A stretch of 64,000 bases of DNA from NCBI GenBank assembly GCA_934548045.1, contig CAKTEM010000001.1, positions 124,001 to 188,000 on the forward strand, in the 5' to 3' direction. The translations under genes were made by a program, and so were the position numbers. Within the stretch, counting starts at the first letter, position 1. Every line of letters starts with the position of its first letter. The DNA is from an uncultured Faecalibacterium sp. (GTDB taxonomy: Bacteria > Bacillota > Clostridia > Oscillospirales > Ruminococcaceae). Positions 36,412 through 44,005 of the stretch are shown here, one piece after another. The notes below the pieces were generated by a model. The model was not told the DNA's origin. It did no database searches and saw only the letters and a list, made by a program, of their open reading frames with translations.

Positions 36412-36786
36412 TTACACCTCATACCGCAGCCAGACAGCATCACTGCCGAACTGTTCGATGTGGGTGAGTTTGAGGTGGGTCAGAGGATAGTCCATCTTGC
36501 GGCCATCGAAGACCGAGGGCATGTCCTTGCGGCCGTCAATGCCGCAGCCCATCAGGATGCTGACCTCATCCAGAAGTCCGGCATCGAGGAAAGCGGTATT
36601 GATCGCCGGGCCGCCCACGATGCCCATCCGCTTTACGCCAAACTCTTCGGCGAGGATCTCACTTGCGCGTGTAAGGTCGATGCGCTCCGCACCGCAGGCA
36701 ATCCACGAAATGTGCTGTCCGTCCAGATAGTTCAGGTACTCCTGCGGCACCTACTCGCTGGTGATGATGAGATAGGGCTTTTTCAT
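36412..36786 (-). pseudogene. RibD C-terminal/dihydrofolate reductase-like gene with internal deletion and nonsense codon
   Basis: The ATG at 36786 opens MKKPYLIITSE and then an in-frame TAG. The same frame continues as VPQEYLNYLDGQHISWIACG, EFGVKRMGIVGGPAINTAFL and LTHLKLTHIEQFG to 36412. Family members have about 220-240 residues; the N-terminal ~100 are missing (deletion after KKPYLI), and TAG probably replaced CAG. The gene starts 1 base after the aldo/keto reductase stop, so it was the second gene of that operon. Confidence 0.75.
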
Positions 36787-36787
36787 C

Positions 36788-37651
36788 TTACAGTTTACCT
36801 CCGTACACCGGGAAGCCGCTGCTCTCGCCGTAGCTGTCGATCTTCTTGAAATGCTTCAGCGTCTCCATATCCTCTTCGCTGATGGTGAAATCAACCTCGG
36901 CGTTGGTCTTCATGTGGTCGGGGTTTGCGGTCTTGGGCAGAGACACCGCACCCAGCTGCATGGTGTAGCGGATGCAGAGCTGCGGCACCGAGACGCCGTA
37001 CTTTTCCGCCATTGCCTTGATCTCCGGCTGGTTCAGGATGACGCCGTGAGCGATAGGCGAATATGCCTCGACCACGATGCCGTTCTTCTGGCAGAACTCG
37101 ACCAGTTCCAGCGGCGTATTGCTGATGTGGAGCAGAATCTGGTTCACCATCGGCTTGATGGTGCAGGCTTCCATCAGGCTGTTCAGGTCGCCGATCTGGA
37201 AGTTGGAAACGCCGATGGCACGCAGCTTGCCTTCTTTATAGGCATCTTCCAACGCACGCCATGCGGCACGGTTGCCCTCCACATAACGGTCATCGCACTG
37301 GTTGACCTTGACCCACGGCTGAGGACTGTGGATGATCATCATGTCCAGATAATCCAGACCCATCTTTTTCAGGGTCTCGTCGATGCCCTTTTTGGCTTCC
37401 TCATAAGTTTTATGCTCAGCGGCGACCTTGGAAACGACAAACAGCTCTTCGCGCGGAACGCCGCAGGTGCGGACGCCCTCGCCGACGCCGCGCTCGTTGC
37501 CGTAAGCCTGTGCCGTATCAAAATGGCGGTAGCCCAGCTTTGCGGCCTGACGGACAGCCTCGGCAGCATTTGCGTCGTCGATGAACCAGGTGCCAAGGCC
37601 CAGCTGAGGGATCTTGACGCCATTGCTCAGAGTTAAAGTATTCGTATCCAT
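36788..37651 (-). CDS. aldo/keto reductase
   Basis: This 287-residue protein has AKR signatures: GYRHFDTAQAYGNERGVGEGV with catalytic Asp and Tyr, the Lys in VSKVAAEH, the catalytic His in DMMIIHSPQPW, IGVSNF, and the C-terminal SLPKTANPDHMKTN cofactor loop. The family reduces aldehydes and ketones with NADPH. The start at 37651 follows gggagg. It is read from a MerR-type promoter and is divergent from the MerR-flavodoxin chimera, in line with an electrophile/aldehyde response. Confidence 0.93.
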   Translation of the reverse strand: MDTNTLTLSNGVKIPQLGLGTWFIDDANAAEAVRQAAKLGYRHFDTAQAYGNERGVGEGVRTCGVPREELFVVSKVAAEHKTYEEAKKGIDETLKKMGLDYLDMMIIHSPQPWVKVNQCDDRYVEGNRAAWRALEDAYKEGKLRAIGVSNFQIGDLNSLMEACTIKPMVNQILLHISNTPLELVEFCQKNGIVVEAYSPIAHGVILNQPEIKAMAEKYGVSVPQLCIRYTMQLGAVSLPKTANPDHMKTNAEVDFTISEEDMETLKHFKKIDSYGESSGFPVYGGKL

Positions 37652-37682
37652 ATAAATGCCTCCCTTTTTGTTTTCCGAGTGT

Positions 37683-37713
37683 ATTCTACAACATGAACCT
37701 AACTTTAGGTCAA
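37683..37713 (-). promoter_or_regulatory. MerR-type promoter of the aldo/keto reductase gene
   Basis: On the minus strand TTGACC and TAGAAT are 19 bases apart. The spacer holds the dyad acctaa-ag-ttaggt. The layout matches promoters twisted open by MerR-family activators of the AdhR/NmlR group. Confidence 0.75.
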
Positions 37714-37760
37714 GATTTTTTTGAATTCTTCTGCGATAAAATTTTTTTCGAGAAAAGGTC

Positions 37761-37791
37761 TTGACTTGGAGCAAACTCCAAGTATTATACT
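37761..37791 (+). promoter_or_regulatory. MerR-type promoter of the MerR-flavodoxin gene
   Basis: TTGACT and TATACT are 19 bases apart with a perfect 8-bp dyad acttggag-caaa-ctccaagt (37764-37783) between them, 26 bases before the ATG. It looks like the autoregulatory site of the merR gene whose remnant follows. Confidence 0.85.
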
Positions 37792-37816
37792 ATGGCCAAC
37801 GAAGGAGGTTTTGAGC

Positions 37817-38368
37817 ATGACCATCAAAGAAGTATCCGAAAAATACCACATCTCGCAGGACACGCTCCGCTATTATGAGCGGATGCAGATGATCCCGAAA
37901 GTCCACCGCACCTCCGGCGGCAGCTACCGCGTCATTCCCGTCGGAAACACCGAAAAAGTTGCTCACATACTGGCAAAACTGACCGGCGCAAGCCTGCTGA
38001 AGCTCGAGCAGAAAAAGCCCTACTCGGCCAATTATCAGGAGTGCATCGCCGAGGCAAAGCGTGATTTACAGGCGAACGCCCGTCCGGAACTGGTCGCTCT
38101 GCCGGAAAATCTGGACAAGTATGATGAGATCTATCTCGGCTACCCGAACTACTGGGGTACCATGCCGATGGCGGTCTACACCTTCCTCGAACATTACGAT
38201 TTCACCGGCAAAGTCATTCACCCCTTCTGCACCCATGAGGGCAGCGGCCTGTCCAACACGGTCAAGGACATTGAGCGGACTGCAAAGGGTGCGATCGTAA
38301 AGCCGGGTCTGGCAATTCACGGCAGCAGTGTCGATACCGCCGAAGCAAAACTGAAAGGATGGGTTTAA
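37817..38368 (+). CDS. chimera of MerR N-terminus and flavodoxin
   Basis: This 183-residue protein has residues 1-38 as the first helix-turn-helix of a MerR regulator (MTIKEVSEKYHISQDTLRYY, then MIPKVHRTSGGSYR). From ~42 it becomes a flavodoxin (VGNTEKVAHILAKLTGA, YEDI-type YDEIYLGYPNYWGTMPMAVYTFLE, FTGKVIHPFCTHEGSGLSNTV). The flavodoxin's first strand and part of its FMN phosphate loop are replaced. The likely origin is an in-frame deletion joining adjacent merR and flavodoxin genes. RBS gaaggaggt is strong, so the chimera may be made; its DNA-binding and FMN-binding abilities are doubtful. Confidence 0.85.
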   Translation: MTIKEVSEKYHISQDTLRYYERMQMIPKVHRTSGGSYRVIPVGNTEKVAHILAKLTGASLLKLEQKKPYSANYQECIAEAKRDLQANARPELVALPENLDKYDEIYLGYPNYWGTMPMAVYTFLEHYDFTGKVIHPFCTHEGSGLSNTVKDIERTAKGAIVKPGLAIHGSSVDTAEAKLKGWV

Positions 38369-38369
38369 G

Positions 38370-38954
38370 ATGGAATACGAAAAGGGTTATGTTTACAAGC
38401 TGATGGACGAGGGCGGCCCCACGGACGTCCGGGAGTCCTATTTCAAAGAAGCCAGCGAAGAGATGATTCGCGCCAGAACGCTCTGCGCCAAGGCAAATGC
38501 CACTCTGCCCGACGACCCCAGCTACATGAAATATCTCGAAGAGCTGTTCGGCCGTGACCTGAGCGATGTCCGCATCCTGACCCCGTTCATCTGCGATTTC
38601 GGCAACCGGGTCAAGTTCGGCAAGGGCGTGTTCCTCAACCACTCCGCCATCCTGTCCGCTTCCGGCGGCATCGAGTTCGAGGACGGCGTCATGGTCGCGC
38701 CCGGTGTCCGCATTGCGACCATCAACCACGACATGAACAACCGCCACACCATCTACACCTATGGCAAAGTCACCATCAAAAAGAACGCATGGCTCGGCAT
38801 GAACGTCACCGTATGCCCGGGCGTTACCATCGGCAAGTATGCTGTTGTTGCCGCCGGTGCGGTCGTCACCAAGGATGTTCCCGATTATGCCGTTGTCGGC
38901 GGTGTTCCGGCAAAGGTCATCCGGATGCAGGACCCGGCGGAACAGAAGGAGTAA
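38370..38954 (+). CDS. maltose/galactoside O-acetyltransferase-like protein (hexapeptide repeat)
   Basis: This 194-residue protein has an N-terminal helical Mac region (residues 1-65) and a left-handed beta-helix with hexapeptide repeats (VKFGKGVFLNHSAIL, IEFEDGVMVAPGVRI, ITIGKYAVVAAGAVVTKDVP). The catalytic His lies in ATINHDMNNR and the closing motif GVPAKVIR is intact. It starts 1 base after the chimera's stop, so is co-transcribed from the MerR promoter. It would acetylate sugars or similar hydroxyl acceptors from acetyl-CoA. Confidence 0.9.
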   Translation: MEYEKGYVYKLMDEGGPTDVRESYFKEASEEMIRARTLCAKANATLPDDPSYMKYLEELFGRDLSDVRILTPFICDFGNRVKFGKGVFLNHSAILSASGGIEFEDGVMVAPGVRIATINHDMNNRHTIYTYGKVTIKKNAWLGMNVTVCPGVTIGKYAVVAAGAVVTKDVPDYAVVGGVPAKVIRMQDPAEQKE

Positions 38955-38971
38955 GGTTCCTTACAAATTTT

Positions 38972-39010
38972 CAGGCGAAGCTGCAAAAACGGCTTCGCCT
39001 GTTCTTTTTA
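38972..39010 (+). terminator. terminator of the MerR-flavodoxin/acetyltransferase operon
   Basis: A perfect 10-bp stem (caggcgaagc / gcttcgcctg) is followed by ttctttttatt. Confidence 0.88.
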
Positions 39011-39036
39011 TTCGTTTCTTTTCTCATCAAAACTGC

Positions 39037-39070
39037 TTGACGGGGCGATTAGGTAGTGCTAACCTATAAG
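39037..39070 (+). promoter_or_regulatory. promoter/operator of the hydrolase-ATC hydrolase pair
   Basis: TTGACG (39037-39042) precedes the dyad ATTAG-GTAGTG-CTAAC (39048-39063) and a TATAAG box (39065-39070). The dyad resembles the GTTAG-N6-ATAAC element found in six minus-strand promoters from 41.3 to 59.1 kb, though -35/-10 spacing is not standard here. Confidence 0.45.
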
Positions 39071-39126
39071 TAACAGCACTTCCTTTGAAATCAGCGATTC
39101 TGCACAGCGAAAGAGGGAATTTTCTT

Positions 39127-39882
39127 ATGCAGTTTGAAACATTTGGAGACAAGTCCGCTCCTGCCATCCTGTTCTTTCACGCTATGGGCGTAACCGGTGC
39201 CAGCAGTGAACCAGTCGTGAACTACTTGAAAGGCCGGTATTTCTGCATCCTGCCGACTTCCACCGTCTACTGCGCCGGACAAAAGTACGTCAGCAAGGCC
39301 GACGAAGTGCGGCAGGTAACGACATTTCTGAAACAGCAGGGCGTCGAGCGGCTGGCCCTCGTCGTGGCGTCTTCCATCGGAGCTGACCTCGCAATGGCGT
39401 TCCTGACCCAGTCCGGTGTTCCGGTGGAGCATGTTTTCTTTGACGGCGGCCAGTTCGCGCAGATCTCCAAAGGTCTGCGCCATGTCATGGTGCCGTTCCT
39501 GTATCTCGCCATCAAGAGCCTGTACTGGTCGAAGGGAAAGACCCTGAGCAAAATCATGTGGTGTTCGGATGATGCCATCAAGCCCTATTTCATCGCGGCA
39601 GGCAGGGCATTGACCTACGGCAACATGCACCGTCAGATGGCGGATAGCCTCGAAGATGTTCCGTTCCCTGCCCTGCCGAAGGAATTGCAGCAGCACACCT
39701 TCTTTGAGTTTGGCAGCATCGAAGACCACTACAAATACCGCGACGCCGTGATGAAGGCTTATCCAGACGGTAATTTCCCGGTATTCGAGAACTGTAACCA
39801 CATGCAGTTCCAGATTCGCGACCCGAAGGGCTTTGCGGAAATGCTCGTCTCAGTGATGGAAACCAATCAGCTTCCCATATAA
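39127..39882 (+). CDS. alpha/beta hydrolase
   Basis: This 251-residue protein has the alpha/beta-hydrolase oxyanion region (AILFFHAMGVTGASSEP), a nucleophile elbow-like VVASSIGADLAMAF (A-S-S-I-G, Ser in place), an acidic region EFGSIEDHYKYRDAV and a C-terminal catalytic His in ENCNHMQFQ. The start at 39127 follows agaggg. It precedes the ATC hydrolase-like gene by 22 bases, in one operon. It is related to the truncated hydrolase remnant at 58547-59089. Confidence 0.82.
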   Translation: MQFETFGDKSAPAILFFHAMGVTGASSEPVVNYLKGRYFCILPTSTVYCAGQKYVSKADEVRQVTTFLKQQGVERLALVVASSIGADLAMAFLTQSGVPVEHVFFDGGQFAQISKGLRHVMVPFLYLAIKSLYWSKGKTLSKIMWCSDDAIKPYFIAAGRALTYGNMHRQMADSLEDVPFPALPKELQQHTFFEFGSIEDHYKYRDAVMKAYPDGNFPVFENCNHMQFQIRDPKGFAEMLVSVMETNQLPI

Positions 39883-39904
39883 TAAAAATCAGGAGGAATC
39901 CCTT

Positions 39905-40534
39905 ATGAAGTACGCCGGTATGCCCATGGGAATGTGGACGATCTTCCACGGTTCCTTTACAAAGCACCTCACCATCGAATTCAAGCTGACGCCCCAGCAA
40001 GCAAAGGCCGTCGAAACCCTAGCAAAGCCAAAATATCAGGAACTCATCGCCAAGCTTCCGGAGTTTGAAAAGGCCGACCGCTTCAAAATGAACATCGTCA
40101 ACACGGCCATGCTCGCGGCCTACATTTTAAATATGCCAAAGCGTCCAGACGTCGAGACTCTGACCACTTATTACGAAGCTTCCATGATGACGCCTCTCGT
40201 CAAATGGTTCTTCAAGATGGGCAGCAAAGATAAGTTCACCGAAAAGGACATTGCACGAATGACGGCAACCGCCAACCTGAAAACTGCTAACCGGAACCCG
40301 TACTCGTGGAACATGGAATTTTTCCCTTATAAAGACGGCGACGGTTACGAAGCCCGGTTCTCTCGCTGCGGCATCTGCACCCTGATGAAAGAACTGGGTC
40401 TGTACGATTTGACGCCTGCGCTCTGCCATCTCGACTACGCCATGAGCGAAGCCGGTGGACGAGCAAACTTTGTCCGGGAATACACCCTTGCTTCGGGTGG
40501 GCCGTACTGCGACTGCGGCTACCACAAAAAATAA
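39905..40534 (+). CDS. L-2-amino-thiazoline-4-carboxylic acid hydrolase-like protein
   Basis: This 209-residue protein resembles the ATC hydrolase family (named for an enzyme of L-cysteine formation in Pseudomonas). The supporting marks are a helical N-terminal half and the Cys-rich C-terminus: RFSRCGICTLMKELG, LCHLDYAMSEAGG and GGPYCDCGYHKK with conserved Cys and Asp. Family members in Clostridia are usually next to TetR or hydrolase genes and their substrates are unknown. RBS aggagg is present. Confidence 0.78.
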   Translation: MKYAGMPMGMWTIFHGSFTKHLTIEFKLTPQQAKAVETLAKPKYQELIAKLPEFEKADRFKMNIVNTAMLAAYILNMPKRPDVETLTTYYEASMMTPLVKWFFKMGSKDKFTEKDIARMTATANLKTANRNPYSWNMEFFPYKDGDGYEARFSRCGICTLMKELGLYDLTPALCHLDYAMSEAGGRANFVREYTLASGGPYCDCGYHKK

Positions 40535-40537
40535 ATA

Positions 40538-41317
40538 TCAGCCCAGCGCGACGTCGAGGATCATCATCAGGCTGAACCCGACCGCAAAAAACACCGTTCC
40601 GATGTTGGAATGTTCACCCTGCGACATTTCCGGGATGAGTTCTTCCACCACGACATAGAGCATTGCGCCGGCGGCAAAACTGAGAAGATACGGCAGAGCC
40701 GGAACGATGACGCTGGCCGCAAGGATGGTCAGAACTGCGCCGATGGGTTCCACGATGCCGGACAGCACACCGCCCCAGAACGCCTTGCCCTTTTTCATGC
40801 CCTCTGCGCGGAGCGGCATCGAGATGATGGCACCTTCCGGGAAGTTCTGGATGGCGATACCCAGCGAAAGAGCCAGCGCGCTGGCCGCTGTGATCTGCGC
40901 ACTGCCGGACAGATAACCGGCATAGACGACGCCGACGGCCATGCCCTCCGGGATGTTATGCAGGGTCACGGCGAGGACCATCATCGTGGTGCGCTGGAGC
41001 TTGCTTTCGGGGCCTTCAGCCTTGGTGCTGTTCTGGTGCAGATGCGGAATGATATGGTCGAGCAAGAGCAGAAACAGGATGCCCAGCCAGAAACCGACTG
41101 CCGCCGGGATGAAGCGGAGCGTTCCCATCGAGGCGACCTGATCCATCGCCGGGATGAGCAGGCTCCAGATGGACGCTGCCACCATGACGCCTGCCGCAAA
41201 ACCAGTCAGCGCACGCTGGATGCTGTCGCTCAGGGTGTTTTTCAGAAAGAATACACACGCCGCACCCAGCGACGTCCCCAGAAACGGGATCAGTATCCCA
41301 TAAAATGCTTCGGTCAT
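40538..41317 (-). CDS. ZIP-family divalent metal transporter
   Basis: This 259-residue protein has eight hydrophobic helices. Helix 4 has VTLHNIPEGMAVGVVYAG and helix 5 FPEGAIISMPLRAEG, the metal-binding H-N-x-P-E-G and E-G motifs of ZIP permeases. A cytoplasmic loop after helix 3 holds His residues (HIIPHLHQN). It would import zinc or iron. It converges with the ATC hydrolase-like gene, only 3 bases apart, and is read from a promoter with the GTTAG-N6-ATAAC operator, not a typical Zur site. Confidence 0.92.
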   Translation of the reverse strand: MTEAFYGILIPFLGTSLGAACVFFLKNTLSDSIQRALTGFAAGVMVAASIWSLLIPAMDQVASMGTLRFIPAAVGFWLGILFLLLLDHIIPHLHQNSTKAEGPESKLQRTTMMVLAVTLHNIPEGMAVGVVYAGYLSGSAQITAASALALSLGIAIQNFPEGAIISMPLRAEGMKKGKAFWGGVLSGIVEPIGAVLTILAASVIVPALPYLLSFAAGAMLYVVVEELIPEMSQGEHSNIGTVFFAVGFSLMMILDVALG

Positions 41318-41337
41318 ATTGTAAACACCTCCATGTA

Positions 41338-41392
41338 GTTATACACAACTAACTTACGCAGAGAGTATACCGCATTTCTCTCAAAAGGTCAA
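41338..41392 (-). promoter_or_regulatory. promoter with GTTAG-N6-ATAAC operator, ZIP transporter
   Basis: On the minus strand: -35 TTGACC (41387-41392), 17-bp spacer, -10 TATACT (41364-41369), then GTTAGTTGTGTATAAC (41338-41353), 21 bases before the ATG. This is one of a set of promoters sharing the same dyad. Confidence 0.75.
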
Positions 41393-41401
41393 TATTTCCA
41401 A

Positions 41402-41444
41402 CAAAAAATGGCCCCGGAGGGCTTGTTGCAGCTCTCCGGGGCCA
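41402..41444 (-). terminator. terminator of the methyltransferase gene
   Basis: An 11-bp stem (tggccccggag / ctccggggcca) is followed by tttttt on the minus strand. Between it and the methyltransferase stop lies an 11-codon frame ending ENPNLIAIE-stop that resembles the Hsp20 C-terminus (NPNLIEIE), perhaps a further gene-tail remnant. Confidence 0.8.
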
Positions 41445-41518
41445 CTTTATGTGCGTTGTGCCTTGGCGCACACGACCGGCGTTTACTCGATTGCAATCAG
41501 ATTCGGGTTCTCAGACTG

Positions 41519-42355
41519 TCAATTTTCAAAATCCAGCCGGACGATCTTCATCTTCATCATTCCGTCACTGATTTTGGACAAGAAGCGGAAAAAGCCGCTG
41601 ACGGACGGGTCTTTCAGGTCATTGTAACCCATCATATAGCCGCGACTCGAAACACGGAGATTCTTTCCCCACTGAGAGAGTTCCTGCTCGGCGTTTTCGG
41701 TCGCAAAATATGCCCCGACATCCTGGATCTCCGCGCTCTTGATCCACGTTTTCAGCATCAGTTTCACAGCCGATTTCCTGGCGGCATCAAAGACCAGCTT
41801 TCCGCCGGGAAATTTTTCTGCCATTGCCTGCACGAGGGTCTTCACCTGCGATTTCAGGAAATAGTAGAACACACCTGCCGCAAAAAAGACCGCACCCTTT
41901 GAGGCATCGATCTTCTCAAACCACGCAGTATCGTTCAGGTCGCACCCGATGTTCGTTTCTCGTTCCCCGGCCGGAAGGAGCTGGTCGCGCACCTCTATCA
42001 CATCCGGGAAATCCAGATTATAAATTTTGCAGGTGCCATTGTCACAGCTCCGACCGGTGTTGTCCAGTCCGCAACCGAGGTTGACGACTGCCGCCTTTGG
42101 ATGCGTCTTCAGGTAGTCGCGCACTTCCCACGCAAGGTCGCTCTGCCGCATGGCGACTTCCAGAAAGCCGAACTGATACATCGTGCCGCCGGACTTTTGT
42201 TCCAGTGCCGAAAAGTCGTAGTCGATTTTATCCATCAGTTGGATCGCCGTCTCATCCCGGAACAGGTTCGGATAACGTTCCGAACACACCTTCCGCCCGT
42301 ACAGCGGAATGACGAGAGTTTCCTGCACAGTGTTTTTTTCAATGTGATACTTCAT
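41519..42355 (-). CDS. class I SAM-dependent methyltransferase (LCMT/PPM1-like)
   Basis: This 278-residue protein has the SAM-binding motif AAVVNLGCGLDNTGR near residue 90, then IYNLDFPDVIEVRDQLLP and KGAVFFAAGVFYYFLKSQVKTLVQAM. The layout matches leucine carboxyl-methyltransferase-like enzymes of polyketide and small-molecule type. It is a paralogue of the gene at 46410-47201 (ACGLDTRCYR at the same place). It follows a frameshifted membrane gene in an operon driven by the shared operator. The substrate is unknown. Confidence 0.85.
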   Translation of the reverse strand: MKYHIEKNTVQETLVIPLYGRKVCSERYPNLFRDETAIQLMDKIDYDFSALEQKSGGTMYQFGFLEVAMRQSDLAWEVRDYLKTHPKAAVVNLGCGLDNTGRSCDNGTCKIYNLDFPDVIEVRDQLLPAGERETNIGCDLNDTAWFEKIDASKGAVFFAAGVFYYFLKSQVKTLVQAMAEKFPGGKLVFDAARKSAVKLMLKTWIKSAEIQDVGAYFATENAEQELSQWGKNLRVSSRGYMMGYNDLKDPSVSGFFRFLSKISDGMMKMKIVRLDFEN

Positions 42356-42370
42356 AGCACTTTCTCCATC

Positions 42371-42849
42371 TCAAAAAATCAATACGGTCAGGCCGCCCAC
42401 GAGGGCCGCTCCGACGACCCAGACCAACGCCAGCTTGACGCGTTTTTTCAGCATCTGCGCCCATGTCTGGACATACGGGATGTCTTCCAGCCCCGGAATG
42501 ACCCAGAACTTGCTGTATCCGACCCACAGCTTATCAATTACGATGCCATCGTAGATGTTCATCACTTCCAGAAACAGCAACCCCTGCCAGTAGGCCGTTC
42601 TGAAATCAGACACGCCATTCCACACGCCGATGATGAGCAGGAGCGTTACCAGCATCACAATGTAAAATTCGGTCATGAACACCTTCCGCTTCCGGTCGAT
42701 GGTCTCCCGGCTCGTCAGACCAAGGGCGATGGCTCGTTCCTTCACCTCTTTCGGGTAAAAATACAGCCCGTCGATGGACCGCCGCGCACGGCATACTTTA
42801 CCATCAGCGTGAAGATAAGACAGTATAACACCAGCTGCAAAATCAACAT
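42371..42849 (-). pseudogene. small membrane protein gene, frameshifted
   Basis: The ATG at 42849 (after aggggg) gives MLILQLVLYCLIFTLMVKYA then VRGG. The matching continuation, SIDGLYFYPKEVKERAIALG followed by two membrane helices, lies in another frame. One missing base near 42780 (ggcggtccatcg) explains the break. Joined, it is about 159 residues with four hydrophobic segments. The family is not recognised with confidence. It precedes the methyltransferase gene by 15 bases. Confidence 0.65.
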
Positions 42850-42882
42850 CAGAAATCCCCCTCACTTTGGTCCTTGCTCAGA

Positions 42883-42930
42883 GTTATTTTACGCTAACCT
42901 CAGTGTAACACAGATTTTCCTCTGTTGCAA
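42883..42930 (-). promoter_or_regulatory. promoter with GTTAG-N6-ATAAC operator, membrane protein/methyltransferase
   Basis: On the minus strand: -35 TTGCAA (42925-42930), 17-bp spacer, -10 TACACT (42902-42907), then GTTAGCGTAAAATAAC (42883-42898) placed over the expected start site. Confidence 0.82.
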
Positions 42931-42940
42931 GATAAAACAA

Positions 42941-42963
42941 AACGCCGCCCGAAGGCGGCGAAA
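42941..42963 (-). terminator. terminator of the small membrane-anchored protein gene
   Basis: A 7-bp GC stem (cgccgcc / ggcggcg) with a tight loop is followed by ttttgtttt on the minus strand. Confidence 0.85.
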
Positions 42964-42975
42964 ACTTATTCTGTT

Positions 42976-43425
42976 TTATTCCCCAACTCGGTTTCCGACT
43001 TCCTCGAAGTAGAAGATGCCCTCGGCCAGCTTCATGAAGGCACCTTCGTGTTTCAGGGCGTGGGCTTTTCCATGCCACCAGACGGTATTCTCGCTGGCCC
43101 CAACGGAGACTGTCTCCCCATTCTCGAGGATATAGGTCATCGTGAACTCCGGTTGGTCGGATGCTTCCGGCGCGGTGAACAGGCGATATTTCAGAAAATT
43201 CGTCAGGCCGACTGCCGCCTTTATCTTCTCGGTGTCCGTCACTTCTTTTGCCGTTTCTGACACTTCCGGATAGGAGACGGTCACCTTCTGCACCTGTTCG
43301 GCTTTGGGTACGCCCAGCAGGTACATCCCGTTCATGCCGATGCCGAGATAAAGCACCGTGACGCACACGATCTGCAGAGCCAGCCGCCCGAGCCGTTTCG
43401 TCCACTTTTTCCGTTTTTCCTGCAT
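42976..43425 (-). CDS. membrane-anchored protein, unknown
   Basis: This 149-residue protein has a basic N-terminus (MQEKRKKWTKRLGR), one transmembrane helix (about residues 16-37) and an extracytoplasmic domain with VSYPEVSETAKEVTDTEKIKAAVGLTNF and ETVSVGASENTVWWHGKAHAL. It resembles small exported proteins of unknown function found in Gram-positive bacteria. No motif for a reaction is visible. Confidence 0.65.
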   Translation of the reverse strand: MQEKRKKWTKRLGRLALQIVCVTVLYLGIGMNGMYLLGVPKAEQVQKVTVSYPEVSETAKEVTDTEKIKAAVGLTNFLKYRLFTAPEASDQPEFTMTYILENGETVSVGASENTVWWHGKAHALKHEGAFMKLAEGIFYFEEVGNRVGE

Positions 43426-43459
43426 TGGATGCTCTCCCCTTTTCCGGATAGTTCTGTTC

Positions 43460-43981
43460 TCAGTTTACCATGGTTTTCCGGAAAAGAAAAGCGTTCTTTT
43501 TTCGTCTATTCAAACCAGCGTCATCACGATGGCGACCAGCAGAGACGGGAGCAGGTTTGCCACCTTGATGGTCTTGGGCCAGACCAAGTTGATACCCACA
43601 CAGAAAAGCGGCCGGGTAGACCGTCTCGAACTTGCGCAGGCTCTCATCCAGATAAATTTCGACGCCCTCGTTGACACCAAACGGGCAGACGCCGCCGGGC
43701 GCATGGCCGATATAGGTCTCTACCTCATCGTAGGGAATCATCTTCGCCTTGATGTGGAACAGGCTCTTGTACTTGTGGTTGTCCAGCTTGGCGGTGCCTT
43801 CGGTCACGATGAGGACCGGCTTTTCGCCCTGCAGAACGGACAGCGTTTTTGCGATGCTGGCAGGCTCCACGCCCAGCGCATGCGCCGCCTCCGCCACCGT
43901 CGCGAAAGACTCGTTCAGCACGATGATGTGGTCTTCCAGACCTTTATCTTTCAGATATGCTTTCGCTTTTTCAAACGACAT
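43460..43981 (-). pseudogene. YbaK/EbsC-type aminoacyl-tRNA deacylase, C-terminus replaced
   Basis: Residues 1-~127 are YbaK-like (FEKAKAYLKDKGLEDHIIVL, EPASIAKTLSVLQGEKPVLIV with the conserved Lys, GGVCPFGVNEGVEIYLDESL). After KFETVYPA the sequence leaves the family and runs out of frame through a DUF554-gene tail (YQLGLAQDHQGG...). Normal members have ~155-160 residues and end in a short helix after YPA. The catalytic core is intact, so the 173-residue product could still be active; it may deacylate mischarged tRNA or cysteinyl-tRNA. Confidence 0.75.
43510..43605 (-). pseudogene. C-terminal remnant of a DUF554-like membrane protein
   Basis: The minus-strand frame LFCVGINLVWPKTIKVANLL followed by PSLLVAIVMTLV-stop reads like the end of a DUF554 protein. 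It begins where the YbaK-like gene loses homology, in a different frame, marking a deletion joint near 43605. Confidence 0.5.
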
Positions 43982-44005
43982 AACGATATACTTTCCCTTC
44001 TGTGC

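Noticed and set aside
41483..41520. Short tail ENPNLIAIE-stop resembling the Hsp20 end
   Set aside because: Only eleven codons; too short to call a separate pseudogene, mentioned only as a note at the terminator.
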